Below, one piece after another: positions 44,901 to 54,178 of a stretch of 64,000 nucleotides of DNA. The notes below the pieces were generated by a model, which was not told the origin of the DNA, did not search any database, and saw nothing but the letters and a program-made list of their open reading frames with translations. The position numbers were made by a program, and so were the translations under genes. Within the stretch, counting starts at the first letter, position 1; each line of letters starts with the position of its first letter. Origin of the DNA: Lactobacillaceae bacterium L1_55_11 (GTDB taxonomy: Bacteria > Bacillota > Bacilli > Lactobacillales > Lactobacillaceae); NCBI GenBank assembly GCA_029433155.1, contig JAQYTT010000001.1, positions 186,001 through 250,000 on the forward strand. Reading direction: 5' to 3'.

Positions 44901-45549
44901 AAATCTTGCCCAGGTGAAGGCATCCTTGAACAGTCTTGGTGATGTCAATGTTGGTGCCATTAATGAGTACCAAGAAATTGATGAGCGTTACCAGTTTTTG
45001 ACCAGCCAGCGGGATGATTTGCTGGCGGCCAAGGCCAATTTAGAGCAGACGATTACCGAGATGGATGGGGTCGTACAAAAGCGCTTCAAAGAAACCTTTG
45101 ACACGGTAGCCCACCACTTTACTAGGGTCTTTGCCCAAATGTTTGGTGGCGGTCAGGCCGAGTTACAACTAACTGACCCAGAACACCTGCTAACCACTGG
45201 AATTGATATCGTGGCCCAGCCCCCTGGTAAAAAGTTCCAGCGCCTAAGCCTCCTGTCTGGTGGTGAGAAGGCGTTGACGGCGATTTCACTGCTCTTTGCG
45301 ATTTTGCAGGTTCGTCCGGTACCCTTTGTGGTCCTGGATGAGGCCGAAGCCGCCCTGGATGAAGCCAACGTTGACCGTTTTGCCAACTACCTTCACCAGT
45401 TTGGCGGTCAGACCCAGTTTATTGTGATTACCCACCGTAAGGGTACGATGGTAAACGCCAATCTCTTGTACGGGGTAACCATGCAGGAGGCTGGTGTTTC
45501 TAAGATTGTGGCAGTTAATCTTGACCAGGCCAGCCAAAGAATTAGCTAA
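41989..45549 (+). CDS. smc: Chromosome segregation protein SMC
   Basis: Condensin ATPase that organises the chromosome. The 1186-residue protein has the N-terminal Walker A head (FKSFADKTVIEFMPGMTGIV, GPNGSGKSNIIEAMRWVMGE), a Q/L/A/E-rich coiled coil (about 165-500), a hinge (about 505-665, with NRFSGIVGVVAELMQVPKKY), a return coiled coil, and the C-terminal head with LLSGGEKALTAISLLFAI and VLDEAEAALDEANV. The gene has only a weak ribosome site and begins 5 nt after rnc, so translational coupling is likely. Confidence 0.97.
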   Translation: MKLKTLEISGFKSFADKTVIEFMPGMTGIVGPNGSGKSNIIEAMRWVMGEQSAKDLRGNKMSDVIFAGTSHRRALSRAEVSMTFDNSDHYVQSDFNEIRITRRLYRNGESVYQLNGADCRLRDIHDLFTDTGLGREGFSIISQGQVENVFSAKPEDRRGIIEEVAGVYKYKQNKQRAERELDQTADNLSRVTDIISEVEQRLEPLSQAASRARQYLDLREHYVQLDQARLALAIQALRDQRDAQHQALADQKNAVKDQEAVVAKVKGELTDYRARQVNLQEQRESLQAQIVQDTQQREQLIGSQKLASQEIENIQAAQARLATELTRLAGDQERVQADLQARQVQLTERETVAAQLKKQLDELESKHGQRRLQDLEQRLAEGRHRYVTVMQDVASLRNNLSHNQKSQERLTFQLEKAQKSLSEQKATQSKAQAALETYQQSKQAGPTQDTGVYQDKVDHARSALAKQQTQIQQADQQVIRQQRELETLRSRYDALTVMDDYAGFYHGVRQVMSPQVKNRFSGIVGVVAELMQVPKKYTQAIETALGGALQQIVVADTATAKKIVAYLTKTRQGRVTLLPVDSIRPRRQPDLSQVQHLDGYLGLASDLVSMPAQLANICQNLLGTTVVATNLDAATAISKQGQRRFRVVTLDGQVVNPGGSITGGANQRQGSTLLSRRNQLNHLDQDIQAHSQRLSALNQSRDQLTTKQGQLQTDLQAALDQLREVQQASQAVDYELKNHQDQVKQQDVLVQTLTAELADLQAEQADLAKEASQAQDSLNQATTQEKQLEGDNQSLSDQLADYQDQHQDYLDKKADLQTRQATVVAQLEGDQSVATDLNQRLAELKKQQADYQDQDQAYQTQLDQAKGQLHLGQQVETLSTKLEQAQAAVEEQGQQWRTLTDHLDALDQSFTKEQGQLNEHLAEQSRLTAHLDQVNNRLADRQSELSQKYGQGADADLKALVTAVDVDHLDENLAQVKASLNSLGDVNVGAINEYQEIDERYQFLTSQRDDLLAAKANLEQTITEMDGVVQKRFKETFDTVAHHFTRVFAQMFGGGQAELQLTDPEHLLTTGIDIVAQPPGKKFQRLSLLSGGEKALTAISLLFAILQVRPVPFVVLDEAEAALDEANVDRFANYLHQFGGQTQFIVITHRKGTMVNANLLYGVTMQEAGVSKIVAVNLDQASQRIS

Positions 45550-45560
45550 AGGAGATTTTG

Positions 45561-46937
45561 ATGGGATTATTTGATATCTTTAAGAAGCGGAACAAGTCAG
45601 CCGAGGAAACGCCTGACAGTACCGCTTCAGAATCCAATCAGGCTAAATCGCAGTCCGAGTCAACTCAAACTGCGACCACGCCGGCCGCTTCAGATAGTCA
45701 GACCCATCAGGGTCCGGCCAGTGAAGCCAAGCTTTCCCGGCCCCTAAATGAAAAAATCAGCCTGGTTAATGACAGTGAAGCGGCCATCTGGCAGGGGGCG
45801 TTAACGTCTAAATCTAAATCAGAATCTGAGTCGGCCGCTGATAGCAAGAGTCAGGACGCTTCAAAAGCTGACAGTGCCAGTGATGAGCAGGCTTCAACCT
45901 CGGCCAGTGCCAGTCAGGCAACTGTTGCTGAAAGTGAACAAGTGGTCGTTGAAAATGAAGAAGTCGCTTACGAAACCGGTGATGTTACTGATGACGAAGA
46001 TGACGACAAGACCGCCTATGCCGCTGGCTTGGAGAAGAGCCGGACGAGCTTTGCTGACCGCTTCAACCGCTTTTTGTCTAATTTTCGAACGGTTGATGAG
46101 GCCTTCTTTGAAGACCTGGAAGAAACCCTGATTGGTGCGGATGTTGGCTTTGAGCTCTCGATGCGGATTAGCGATGAGCTCCGCGAAGAGGTAAAGTTAC
46201 AAAACGCCAAAAAGCCAGCCGATGTCCAAAATGTCATTATCGAAAAGATGGTCGACATTTATGAGGCTGACGGCGAAAATGAAAATAGTCAGATGCACTG
46301 GGCCCCAGCCGGAGAACCGACCGTGGTCCTCTTCGTTGGCGTAAACGGAGTTGGTAAGACGACCACCATTGGTAAAATGGCCGAGCGGTATCGCAAGGAA
46401 GGCAAGCGGGTGCTCTTAGCGGCCGCCGATACTTTCCGGGCCGGTGCTACCCGCCAATTGGAAGAATGGGGTCAACGTGCTGATGTGCCGGTTGTGACCG
46501 GTGCCCCTCAGGCCGATCCTGCTTCAGTCGTTTTTGAGGGGGTTAAGCGGGCCAAGGATGAAGGCTTTGACCTACTCTTAGTCGATACGGCCGGCCGTCT
46601 GCAAAACAATGTCAATCTGATGCAAGAGTTGGCCAAGATGAAGCGGATTATTAGTCGGGAATTGCCCAATGCGCCCGAGGAAGTCCTCCTGGTTTTGGAT
46701 GCCACCACTGGACAAAACGCCCTTCAACAGGCGAAGTTGTTCCAAGAGTCTTCGGACGTGACCGGGATTGTCCTGACCAAGGTCGACGGTACTGGTAAAG
46801 GTGGGATTGTCTTTGCCATCCGCAGCCAGATGCATTTGCCAGTTAAGTGGATTGGCTTTGGTGAAAAGGCCAGTGATTTGCGGCCCTTTAAGTCCGACGA
46901 ATTTGTCTACGGACTTTTCAAAGATCTCGTTCAATGA
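45561..46937 (+). CDS. ftsY: Signal recognition particle receptor FtsY
   Basis: GTPase that receives the SRP-ribosome complex at the membrane. After the start MGLFDIFKKRN come about 140 residues of acidic, Ser/Glu/Ala-rich linker (residues about 15-155), longer than in Bacillus. The NG domain shows GVNGVGKTTTIGKMAERY, DTFRAGATRQLEEW, DTAGRLQNNVNLMQEL and TKVDGTGKGG. ATG 45561 is 6 nt after AAAGGAG and is preferred over TTG 45558. Gene order smc-ftsY-ylxM-ffh is conserved. Confidence 0.96.
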   Translation: MGLFDIFKKRNKSAEETPDSTASESNQAKSQSESTQTATTPAASDSQTHQGPASEAKLSRPLNEKISLVNDSEAAIWQGALTSKSKSESESAADSKSQDASKADSASDEQASTSASASQATVAESEQVVVENEEVAYETGDVTDDEDDDKTAYAAGLEKSRTSFADRFNRFLSNFRTVDEAFFEDLEETLIGADVGFELSMRISDELREEVKLQNAKKPADVQNVIIEKMVDIYEADGENENSQMHWAPAGEPTVVLFVGVNGVGKTTTIGKMAERYRKEGKRVLLAAADTFRAGATRQLEEWGQRADVPVVTGAPQADPASVVFEGVKRAKDEGFDLLLVDTAGRLQNNVNLMQELAKMKRIISRELPNAPEEVLLVLDATTGQNALQQAKLFQESSDVTGIVLTKVDGTGKGGIVFAIRSQMHLPVKWIGFGEKASDLRPFKSDEFVYGLFKDLVQ

Positions 46938-46954
46938 CGGTCAGTTAGGCGATT

Positions 46955-47299
46955 ATGGATTTAGCTAAGAAGAATGAAATCAACGCCCTGCTGGGTTTTT
47001 ACCAGCCGCTTTTAACTGATAAACAGCAGGAATATTTGCAGGATTACTGTGGCGACGACTACTCCATTATTGAAATTGCTGAAGCCCACGGGGTTAGCCG
47101 CCAGGCGGTATCGGATAATTTAAATCGGGGAGTTGAGCTCTTAGAACACTACGAAGGGGCCCTGCACCTCTGGGCCGACTACCAGGTCCGTTCCGCCGTT
47201 GAAAATGAACTAGTGGCCTATGTTCAAGTCCATAATAGTGACGATTATCCGCTCCGTGAGCTTGTCCGTCGCCTAGTAGATTTGGAAGGTAACGAATAA
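46955..47299 (+). CDS. ylxM: YlxM family DNA-binding protein
   Basis: A 114-residue protein of the YlxM/p13 family, a sigma-70 region 4-like helix-turn-helix protein that accompanies ffh. The HTH is DDYSIIEIAEAHGVSRQAVSD (about residues 30-50). In streptococci YlxM modulates SRP GTPase activity; the same is plausible here by position between ftsY and ffh. Confidence 0.92.
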   Translation: MDLAKKNEINALLGFYQPLLTDKQQEYLQDYCGDDYSIIEIAEAHGVSRQAVSDNLNRGVELLEHYEGALHLWADYQVRSAVENELVAYVQVHNSDDYPLRELVRRLVDLEGNE

Positions 47300-47334
47300 A
47301 TCCGTGGCAGTCAGCCTGCAGAATAGGAGAAAAA

Positions 47335-48807
47335 ATGGCTTTTGAAAATCTAAGTGAACGCCTTTCCAAGGCAATGAAGAACTTAACCGGCCGCGGCCGG
47401 GTTAGTCCCGAACAGCTGGATGAAACCATGCGTGAAATCCGTCTGGCCTTGCTAGAAGCCGATGTTAACTACGGCACGGTCAAGAAGTTCATCAAAAACG
47501 TGCGGGAAAAGGCCCAGGGAGCCGATATCATGAACGGCTTGAACGCGGCCCAGCAGATCGTTAAAATCGTTAACGATGAATTGACGGCTACGATGGGTGA
47601 GGAGGCTGCCCCCCTCAATAAATCTGAAAAGATTCCGACCGTTATCATGATGGCCGGCCTGCAAGGTGCTGGTAAGACGACCACGGTTGCGAAGTTAGCC
47701 TACAAGCTCAAGCAGGAAAACCACGCCCGTCCATTGATGATTGCGGCCGATGTTTACCGGCCAGCGGCCATTGATCAGTTGGAGATTTTAGGTAAGCAGT
47801 TAGATATCCCCGTTTTCCAGATGGGGACTGACGTTGATCCCCGCGAAATTGTCAAAGAGGGTCTGGCCCAAGCGGCTCGTGATAAGAACGACTATGTCTT
47901 TATTGATACGGCCGGCCGTTTGCAAATTGACCAGGAACTGATGCAGGAGCTAAAGGATGTGGCCGCCATTGCCCATCCCGATGAAATCCTGCTGACGGTT
48001 GATGCCATGACTGGACAAAACGCGACTGAAACGGCGGAAGGTTTCACAGATGCCCTTAATATTACTGGGGTGGTTTTGACCAAGTTGGATGGGGACACCC
48101 GTGGTGGCGCCGCCCTGTCAATCCGGGATGTGACCGGTAAGCCCATTAAGTTTGTTGGTCAAGGTGAAAAGCCAACTGACCTAGACGTCTTTTACCCTGA
48201 CCGGATGGCTTCCCGAATCCTTGGCATGGGTGACATGCTGACCCTGATTGAAAAAGTCCAAAAGGATGTTGACGAGCAAGAACAAGCCAAGCAGCTTGAA
48301 AAAATGCGGGAAAACACCTTCGACTATAACGACTTTGTGGCCCAGCTCCAGCAGGTGCAAAACATGGGTCCCATGGAAGATATCTTGAAGATGATTCCCG
48401 GCATGGCCAACAATCCGGCCCTGGCCAACGTTAACCTGGACGATAAGCAGTTCAAGCACATGGAGGCGATTGTTAGTTCGATGACGCCAGCTGAACGGGA
48501 AGATCCAGAATTGATGAATCCATCACGCCGTCGTCGCTTAGCCGCTGGTGCTGGTCGCCCAATTGTGGAAGTTAACCGGATGATTAAGCAGTTTGACCAG
48601 ATGCGTAAGATGATGAACCAGGCTACCAATGGTAACTTTGGCGGACTGGAAAAGATGATGGGCGGCTCTGGCATGGACATGGGTGCCATGATGGACGGTG
48701 GCGAAGGCATGCCGAGTGGTAACTTTGGCCAGAAGATGCAAAACTTTGCCGTTAAGCAGGCGGCTCGTCGTCTCAAGAAGCTCAAGAAAAAGCGCGGCCG
48801 CCACTAA
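47335..48807 (+). CDS. ffh: Signal recognition particle protein Ffh
   Basis: SRP GTPase that binds signal sequences. The 490-residue protein has the NG domain with GLQGAGKTTTVAKLA (about 107-121), DVYRPAAIDQLE, DTAGRLQIDQEL and TKLDGDTRGGAAL, then a Met-rich M domain with the RNA-binding SRRRRLAAGAGRPIVEVNRM and a C-terminal Met/Gly stretch rich in MGGSGMDMGAMMDGG. AGGAGA lies 5 nt before the start. A hairpin ATGGCG-TTG-CGCCAT follows at 48817-48831 without a T tract. Confidence 0.97.
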   Translation: MAFENLSERLSKAMKNLTGRGRVSPEQLDETMREIRLALLEADVNYGTVKKFIKNVREKAQGADIMNGLNAAQQIVKIVNDELTATMGEEAAPLNKSEKIPTVIMMAGLQGAGKTTTVAKLAYKLKQENHARPLMIAADVYRPAAIDQLEILGKQLDIPVFQMGTDVDPREIVKEGLAQAARDKNDYVFIDTAGRLQIDQELMQELKDVAAIAHPDEILLTVDAMTGQNATETAEGFTDALNITGVVLTKLDGDTRGGAALSIRDVTGKPIKFVGQGEKPTDLDVFYPDRMASRILGMGDMLTLIEKVQKDVDEQEQAKQLEKMRENTFDYNDFVAQLQQVQNMGPMEDILKMIPGMANNPALANVNLDDKQFKHMEAIVSSMTPAEREDPELMNPSRRRRLAAGAGRPIVEVNRMIKQFDQMRKMMNQATNGNFGGLEKMMGGSGMDMGAMMDGGEGMPSGNFGQKMQNFAVKQAARRLKKLKKKRGRH

Positions 48808-48850
48808 GCTAAGCGCATGGCGTTGCGCCATTGATTGGTAAGGGTAGTAA

Positions 48851-49675
48851 ATGACTGTTAAACTGATTGCAACTGATCTAGATGCCACCCTGTTAAACGA
48901 CCAGAAGGCCTATAACCAACCGCTCTTTGAGCAAGTGTTGGCCCAGTTAAACCAGGCCAACATTCGCCTGGTATTAGCTACTGGTAACCACCCGGAGAAA
49001 GTGGCGGCCTACTTTGGCTCCTACTTGAACCAGCTGGCCGTGGTAGCCAATAACGGGGCCCAGCTCTTTGTGAAGGGAAAACTGGCCCAGTCATTTGCCC
49101 TGCCGGCTACCTGCTTTGAGAAGATTGCGGCCTTATTAGCCGCCAGCCGGGATCAGTTAAAGATGGGTTTGGTCTTTGCCGGGACGCAAAATGCCTACAT
49201 GCTGGCCAATCAGGCCCAGTTACCAGGTAGCCTAGCTTGGGCCCAAGGCTACTTTCCCCATTTGAAGGTGATTGATTCCGTCGCTGAGATTACCGAACCA
49301 ATTTACAAGGTGACCTTGAATTTAAAAGCGGCTAATGACCAGCTTTATCAGCAATTGCGGGAATCCTTGGCTGCGGTGGCCCATGTGACCACTTCCGGCT
49401 TTGGTTCCATTGACATTGTTAATCCCCAGGTCAATAAGGCCCATGGGCTGGCTGCCCTTGGTCAGCAAATGAAAATTGCGCCTGAGGACATGATGGCCTT
49501 TGGGGATGGACTCAACGACCTGGAAATGTTAGATTATGTTGGTTATCCGGTGGTCATGCAAAACAGTGACCCCCAGGTTTTAGACCGTCATTACCCGCAA
49601 ACCGTGGCTGATAATAACCATGACGGGGTTTTGAAAACGATTTTAACAACGCTGGCAACTGACCAAGGCAACTAG
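48851..49675 (+). CDS. HAD-superfamily hydrolase, Cof type
   Basis: Predicted sugar- or nucleotide-phosphate phosphatase of the Cof (HAD-IIB) group, 274 residues, cytoplasmic. The nucleophile motif is IATDLDATLLND (residues 6-17; DxD with Ala where most have Gly), motif II lies in LVLATGNHPEK, the conserved Lys is in NKAHGLAAL, and motif III/IV is MMAFGDGLNDLEML (about 212-225). The substrate cannot be told. It follows ffh by 43 nt and precedes the sortase by 28 nt. Confidence 0.88.
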   Translation: MTVKLIATDLDATLLNDQKAYNQPLFEQVLAQLNQANIRLVLATGNHPEKVAAYFGSYLNQLAVVANNGAQLFVKGKLAQSFALPATCFEKIAALLAASRDQLKMGLVFAGTQNAYMLANQAQLPGSLAWAQGYFPHLKVIDSVAEITEPIYKVTLNLKAANDQLYQQLRESLAAVAHVTTSGFGSIDIVNPQVNKAHGLAALGQQMKIAPEDMMAFGDGLNDLEMLDYVGYPVVMQNSDPQVLDRHYPQTVADNNHDGVLKTILTTLATDQGN

Positions 49676-49703
49676 TCCGGTACCCAGCCAGTGAGGTATA
49701 GAA

Positions 49704-50474
49704 ATGAAAGCATCAGTGAAAAAGTGGCTGTGGCGGATTATTCCAACCCTGGTCATTATTGGCGCACTTGCCACGGCCGGTTTTTTGTGGGTTAGCGGGC
49801 AACCTAGTTCCAGTCCCTTCAAGCAAATTCCACGGGAGCTAGCGGCCAAGCAGGCTACTAAGAAGGTTAGCAGCAGTGAGCGCAAAAAGATTGCGGCTGG
49901 GGTGATGGAACAGGATGAAAAGGGTGGCCACCTGACCAAGCAAGGTTACGTCGCTATCCCAGACATGGGCATTTTCATGCCAATCTATGACGATGCCTAT
50001 AATCAGCACGCGCTAGACTTAGGGGCCAACACGGCTAACAAGGACACCCCGGTACCGAAGATGGGTGAGGGGAACTACACCTTAGCCGCCCACAACTGGG
50101 ATAACGGTTACACTGGTTTTTCAGCCCTGCAACAGACTCTTAACCAAAATGCGCCCTACTTGGTTAATGGTCAGACCGGTCAAAGTGACTGGTTGGACGG
50201 CAAGAAGATTTACATGGCTAACGCTGATGGCATTTATACCTACACGGTCCGTAGCCAGACGACCGTTAATCAGGACGATGTTTCAGTCCTAGATGTCAAC
50301 GCCCGGATTAACGGCAACCCGAAGTTGACCATTATTACCTGCCTCTTTCCCAATATTAAATATCGGATTATTACTAATGCCGAATTCACCAACTTCTCCA
50401 GCTGGCAAAATGCGCCGGACCGCCTGGTTAATGACTTTAATACCAGCAAGGTCCCAACCAATATCAAGCCTTAA
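49704..50474 (+). CDS. srtA: Class A sortase
   Basis: Membrane-anchored transpeptidase that links LPxTG-type proteins to peptidoglycan. The 256-residue protein has one N-terminal signal-anchor helix (about 8-30) and the sortase barrel with TLAAHNWDNG (catalytic His near 130) and LTIITCLFPNIKYRIITNAE (Cys near 214 and Arg near 222). The TLAAHN plus TITTC-like pattern and N-terminal anchor indicate the housekeeping class A. A GAGGT ribosome site precedes the start. No sortase substrate was seen in the window. Confidence 0.92.
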   Translation: MKASVKKWLWRIIPTLVIIGALATAGFLWVSGQPSSSPFKQIPRELAAKQATKKVSSSERKKIAAGVMEQDEKGGHLTKQGYVAIPDMGIFMPIYDDAYNQHALDLGANTANKDTPVPKMGEGNYTLAAHNWDNGYTGFSALQQTLNQNAPYLVNGQTGQSDWLDGKKIYMANADGIYTYTVRSQTTVNQDDVSVLDVNARINGNPKLTIITCLFPNIKYRIITNAEFTNFSSWQNAPDRLVNDFNTSKVPTNIKP

Positions 50475-50480
50475 CTAAAC

Positions 50481-50510
50481 AAAAAAGCCAGATATAATCT
50501 GGCTTTTTTT
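50481..50510. terminator. Bidirectional terminator between srtA and ridA
   Basis: AAAAAAGCCAGAT and ATCTGGCTTTTTTT form a 13-bp stem with a 3-nt loop. It lies between two convergent genes and can serve both. Confidence 0.93.
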
Positions 50511-50522
50511 AATGCTTTAATT

Positions 50523-50912
50523 TTAATCCTGGGGGAAAGCGGCCGTGACCTCGCACTCAATCTGCGCCTGGGCCGGCAGGGCGGCTACCGCGACACAGGA
50601 GCGGGCTGGCAGGGTCGCCGTGTCACCCAAGAAATCTGCGTAAAGGTCGTTAACCAGACCAAAGTCCGCCAAGTTAGTCATGAAGATATTAGCCTTAACC
50701 ACATCTTTTGGGGTCAGGCCGGCGGCCTTTAGGACCTGGGTGATGTTTTTAAAGACCTGCTTGGCCTGGGCCTCGATGCCATCGACTAGGTGGCCGCTCG
50801 CTGGATCAAGGCCAATCTGTCCCGAACAATACAAGGTTTGACCGACTCGGACGGCCTGGTTATATGGGCCCAAGGCCTTGGGCGCCTCTTTCGTATTCAC
50901 TGAACTTGCCAT
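50523..50912 (-). CDS. ridA: RidA family reactive intermediate deaminase
   Basis: Hydrolyses reactive enamines/imines released by PLP enzymes, chiefly 2-aminoacrylate and the threonine dehydratase intermediates. The 129-residue protein has NTKEAPKALGPYNQAVRVG, LYCSGQIGLDPASG and, near residue 105, ARSCVAVAALP with the active-site Arg, then QIECEVTAAF. It is the last gene of a run ilvB-ilvC-ilvA-ylmA-ridA, so its natural partner IlvA lies two genes upstream. Ribosome site AAAGGAG. Confidence 0.94.
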   Translation of the reverse strand: MASSVNTKEAPKALGPYNQAVRVGQTLYCSGQIGLDPASGHLVDGIEAQAKQVFKNITQVLKAAGLTPKDVVKANIFMTNLADFGLVNDLYADFLGDTATLPARSCVAVAALPAQAQIECEVTAAFPQD

Positions 50913-50926
50913 AATGAACTCCTTTC

Positions 50927-51712
50927 TTACTTTGGATAAACGATTAGGTTGCCATGGGTGTCGTGTTGAATTTCAACTGGGGCACCGTAGAAGGGCGCTA
51001 AGACCTCAGGGGTCATCAGGTCCTTGCGGAGTCCCTGGTCAAAAATTTCACCGGCTTTGAGCAAAAGCAGGTGGTCAAAGCAGGGGAGCAGTTCCTCGGT
51101 ATAATGAGAAACAATCAGCAGGGCCGGCCCATCTTCTAATTCTGAAATTTTTTGAATTTGGCGGAGTAACCGTTGCCGGGCGAAGAGGTCTAAGCCATTG
51201 CAGGGCTCATCTAAGATGAGGAGCTTGGGTGAAGTAATCAGGGCCCGGGCAATCAGTACCAGCTGCTTCTCGCCCTGGGAAAGGACCCGGTAGGACTTGC
51301 CAATCACATTTTTACCACCGATTTGGGTGAGGAGGAGCTTGGCCTCCTGGAATTCACTGGGATCACATTTCCGATAGAGAGTAATTTGACCATAGCGACC
51401 GCCCAAAACAATCGATTCCGCACTGTCACCTGGGTGGATGCGATCTTGGAGGGCGTTGCTGACCCAGCCAATTTGTTTTTGCAGGTCAGGAATGTTGGTC
51501 TCACCAAAGCGGTGGCCTAAGACACTAACCGTGCCACTGCTGGGCCAGATATCCCCGTGAATCATCTTTAAGAGGGTGGTTTTGCCGGAGCCATTGAGAC
51601 CTAAGATGGCCCAGTTTTGGCCAGGTTGGACGTGCCAGTTGATGTTTTTTAGGATGGTCTTGTTGGCGCGGGCGTAACTAACGTTGGTAAAGTCTAGTAA
51701 GTTGGTGGTCAT
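50927..51712 (-). CDS. ABC transporter ATP-binding protein (YlmA-like)
   Basis: A 261-residue ABC ATPase of the YlmA/ModF-like group. It shows Walker A GLNGSGKTTLLKM (about 38-50), Q-loop near LQKQIGWVSN, the signature as LSQGEKQLVLIARAL (LSQGE instead of LSGGQ) and Walker B LLILDEPCNGLD. There is no membrane partner gene nearby and no membrane helix, so the transported substrate, if any, is unknown. It lies 19 nt after ilvA and 14 nt before ridA and is probably cotranscribed. Confidence 0.85.
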   Translation of the reverse strand: MTTNLLDFTNVSYARANKTILKNINWHVQPGQNWAILGLNGSGKTTLLKMIHGDIWPSSGTVSVLGHRFGETNIPDLQKQIGWVSNALQDRIHPGDSAESIVLGGRYGQITLYRKCDPSEFQEAKLLLTQIGGKNVIGKSYRVLSQGEKQLVLIARALITSPKLLILDEPCNGLDLFARQRLLRQIQKISELEDGPALLIVSHYTEELLPCFDHLLLLKAGEIFDQGLRKDLMTPEVLAPFYGAPVEIQHDTHGNLIVYPK

Positions 51713-51731
51713 CTGCCAGTCCTCCTTAATC

Positions 51732-53006
51732 TTAAACCAGCATGTCGAAGAGTGATAAGTTGTCGGCCAGGTTCAAATACTCTGGGTCAAATTCGGCCAG
51801 GTTCTGGACCAGGGGTCCGTGGTTGGATAGCTTCCCCAACTGGACACCAATCAAAACCGGTCCCTTCCCACGGTTAACTCGCTTAGTATATTCAAAACGA
51901 TTGATATCATCGCCATCTTGGAGGACGTGGTTAACAAAGTACTTCAAGGCGCCGGGACGCTGGGGAAAGTTTACCAGGAAGTAGAGCTGCTTACCTTCGT
52001 AAATCAGGGAGCGTTCCTGGATTTCTTGCATCCGGTTGATATCGTTGTTACCACCACTGATCAGGCAGACCACGGTCTTACCGGCAATCTTTGGCCGCAG
52101 ACCGGGTAGGGCAGCTACGCTAAGGGCCCCAGCCGGTTCGGCAACCACGGCCGACTTACTGTACAAGTCCAAAATCGTTGTACAAATCTGGCCCTCAGGG
52201 ACAGTGACCAAACCGTCAACGTAAGCCTTGGCGTTTTCATAGGTGAGTTCGCCGACGGTTTTAACGGCGGCCCCGTCAACAAACTTGTCGATGGTCGCCA
52301 GGGTAGCCGGGTGGCCGCTCTTAAAGGCGAGGTCCATCGAAGCGGATCCGGCCGGTTCAGCACCAATGACCTGGGTGTTAGGGCTAACGGCCTTGGTGTA
52401 GGCTGAGACCCCACTGATTAAACCACCACCGCCAACTGGGCTGATGAGGGCATCGATATTGAGGTCTTCTTTTTTAGCATCGTCAAAGATTTCGACCGCC
52501 AGGCTACCTTGGCCGGCCATGGTGTGGAGGTCATCAAAGGGTGGAATGAAAGTGAGTTCGTGTTCATGGCAGTATTCAAAGGCCGCCGTCTGGGCTGCAT
52601 CAAAGGTATCGCCAACCAGTTTAATGGTGGCATTTTCCTGACCGAAGAACTTAACCTGGTCCACCTTCTGATTAGGGGTGGTGGTGGGCATGAAAATCAC
52701 AGCCGGAATGTCGAGTTGGTGGGCTGTCCAAGCGACACCCTGGGCGTGGTTACCGGCACTGGCACAGACAATGCCGCGTTTCCGGACTTCAGCAGGGGTA
52801 TTGTAGATGGCATAGTAGGCACCCCGAATCTTGAAGGAGCGTACCTGCTGCAAATCTTCACGCTTCAGGTAAACCTGAGAGTTGAATTTCTGGGAGAGGT
52901 AGGCGCTGTACTCCAAGGGGGTGTGCTTGACGACGTTTTTCAAGACGCCATAGGCGTCTTCGACTTGCTGCTTGGTCAACAAGTCACCAGGTTTTGAATC
53001 TGACAT
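51732..53006 (-). CDS. ilvA: Threonine dehydratase, biosynthetic
   Basis: PLP enzyme that turns threonine into 2-oxobutanoate, the first step to isoleucine. The 424-residue protein shows the PLP-lysine motif VRSFKIRGAYYAI (Lys near 59), SAGNHAQGVAW, the phosphate cup VGGGGLISGV and SGGNNDI near 326. A C-terminal regulatory ACT-like domain (about 330-424) is shorter than the double domain of E. coli IlvA, as in Gram-positive forms; feedback by isoleucine and valine is known for the family. GGAG precedes the start. A strong hairpin lies between it and ilvC. Confidence 0.95.
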   Translation of the reverse strand: MSDSKPGDLLTKQQVEDAYGVLKNVVKHTPLEYSAYLSQKFNSQVYLKREDLQQVRSFKIRGAYYAIYNTPAEVRKRGIVCASAGNHAQGVAWTAHQLDIPAVIFMPTTTPNQKVDQVKFFGQENATIKLVGDTFDAAQTAAFEYCHEHELTFIPPFDDLHTMAGQGSLAVEIFDDAKKEDLNIDALISPVGGGGLISGVSAYTKAVSPNTQVIGAEPAGSASMDLAFKSGHPATLATIDKFVDGAAVKTVGELTYENAKAYVDGLVTVPEGQICTTILDLYSKSAVVAEPAGALSVAALPGLRPKIAGKTVVCLISGGNNDINRMQEIQERSLIYEGKQLYFLVNFPQRPGALKYFVNHVLQDGDDINRFEYTKRVNRGKGPVLIGVQLGKLSNHGPLVQNLAEFDPEYLNLADNLSLFDMLV

Positions 53007-53060
53007 GTTTTTCTCCTATATAATCACTTAATCATTCCATCAAATTAGCCCAATATGTAC

Positions 53061-53084
53061 ATAAGGGCGGAAGACCGCCCTTAT
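53061..53084 (-). other. Perfect intercistronic hairpin between ilvC and ilvA
   Basis: ATAAGGGCGG and CCGCCCTTAT form a 10-bp perfect stem with a 4-nt loop, 13 nt after the ilvC stop. No T tract follows on either strand, so termination would be weak. It may protect the ilvBC message 3' end or lower ilvA expression. Confidence 0.6.
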
Positions 53085-53097
53085 CTGAACTAAATGA

Positions 53098-54159
<1,062 letters not shown>

Positions 54160-54178
54160 TTACAAATTCCACGATCAG

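Noticed and set aside
42600-45000. Many antisense open frames across smc and other G+C-rich genes
   Set aside because: They are shadows of the real genes: no ribosome sites, no homology, and composition set by the opposite strand.
45600-46020. Ser/Glu-rich N-terminal part of FtsY as a separate gene or fusion
   Set aside because: An acidic linker before the NG domain is normal for FtsY and the frame is continuous.
48817-48831. ATGGCG-TTG-CGCCAT hairpin as a terminator of ffh
   Set aside because: No T tract follows and the next gene is only 20 nt away; at most a weak mRNA structure.
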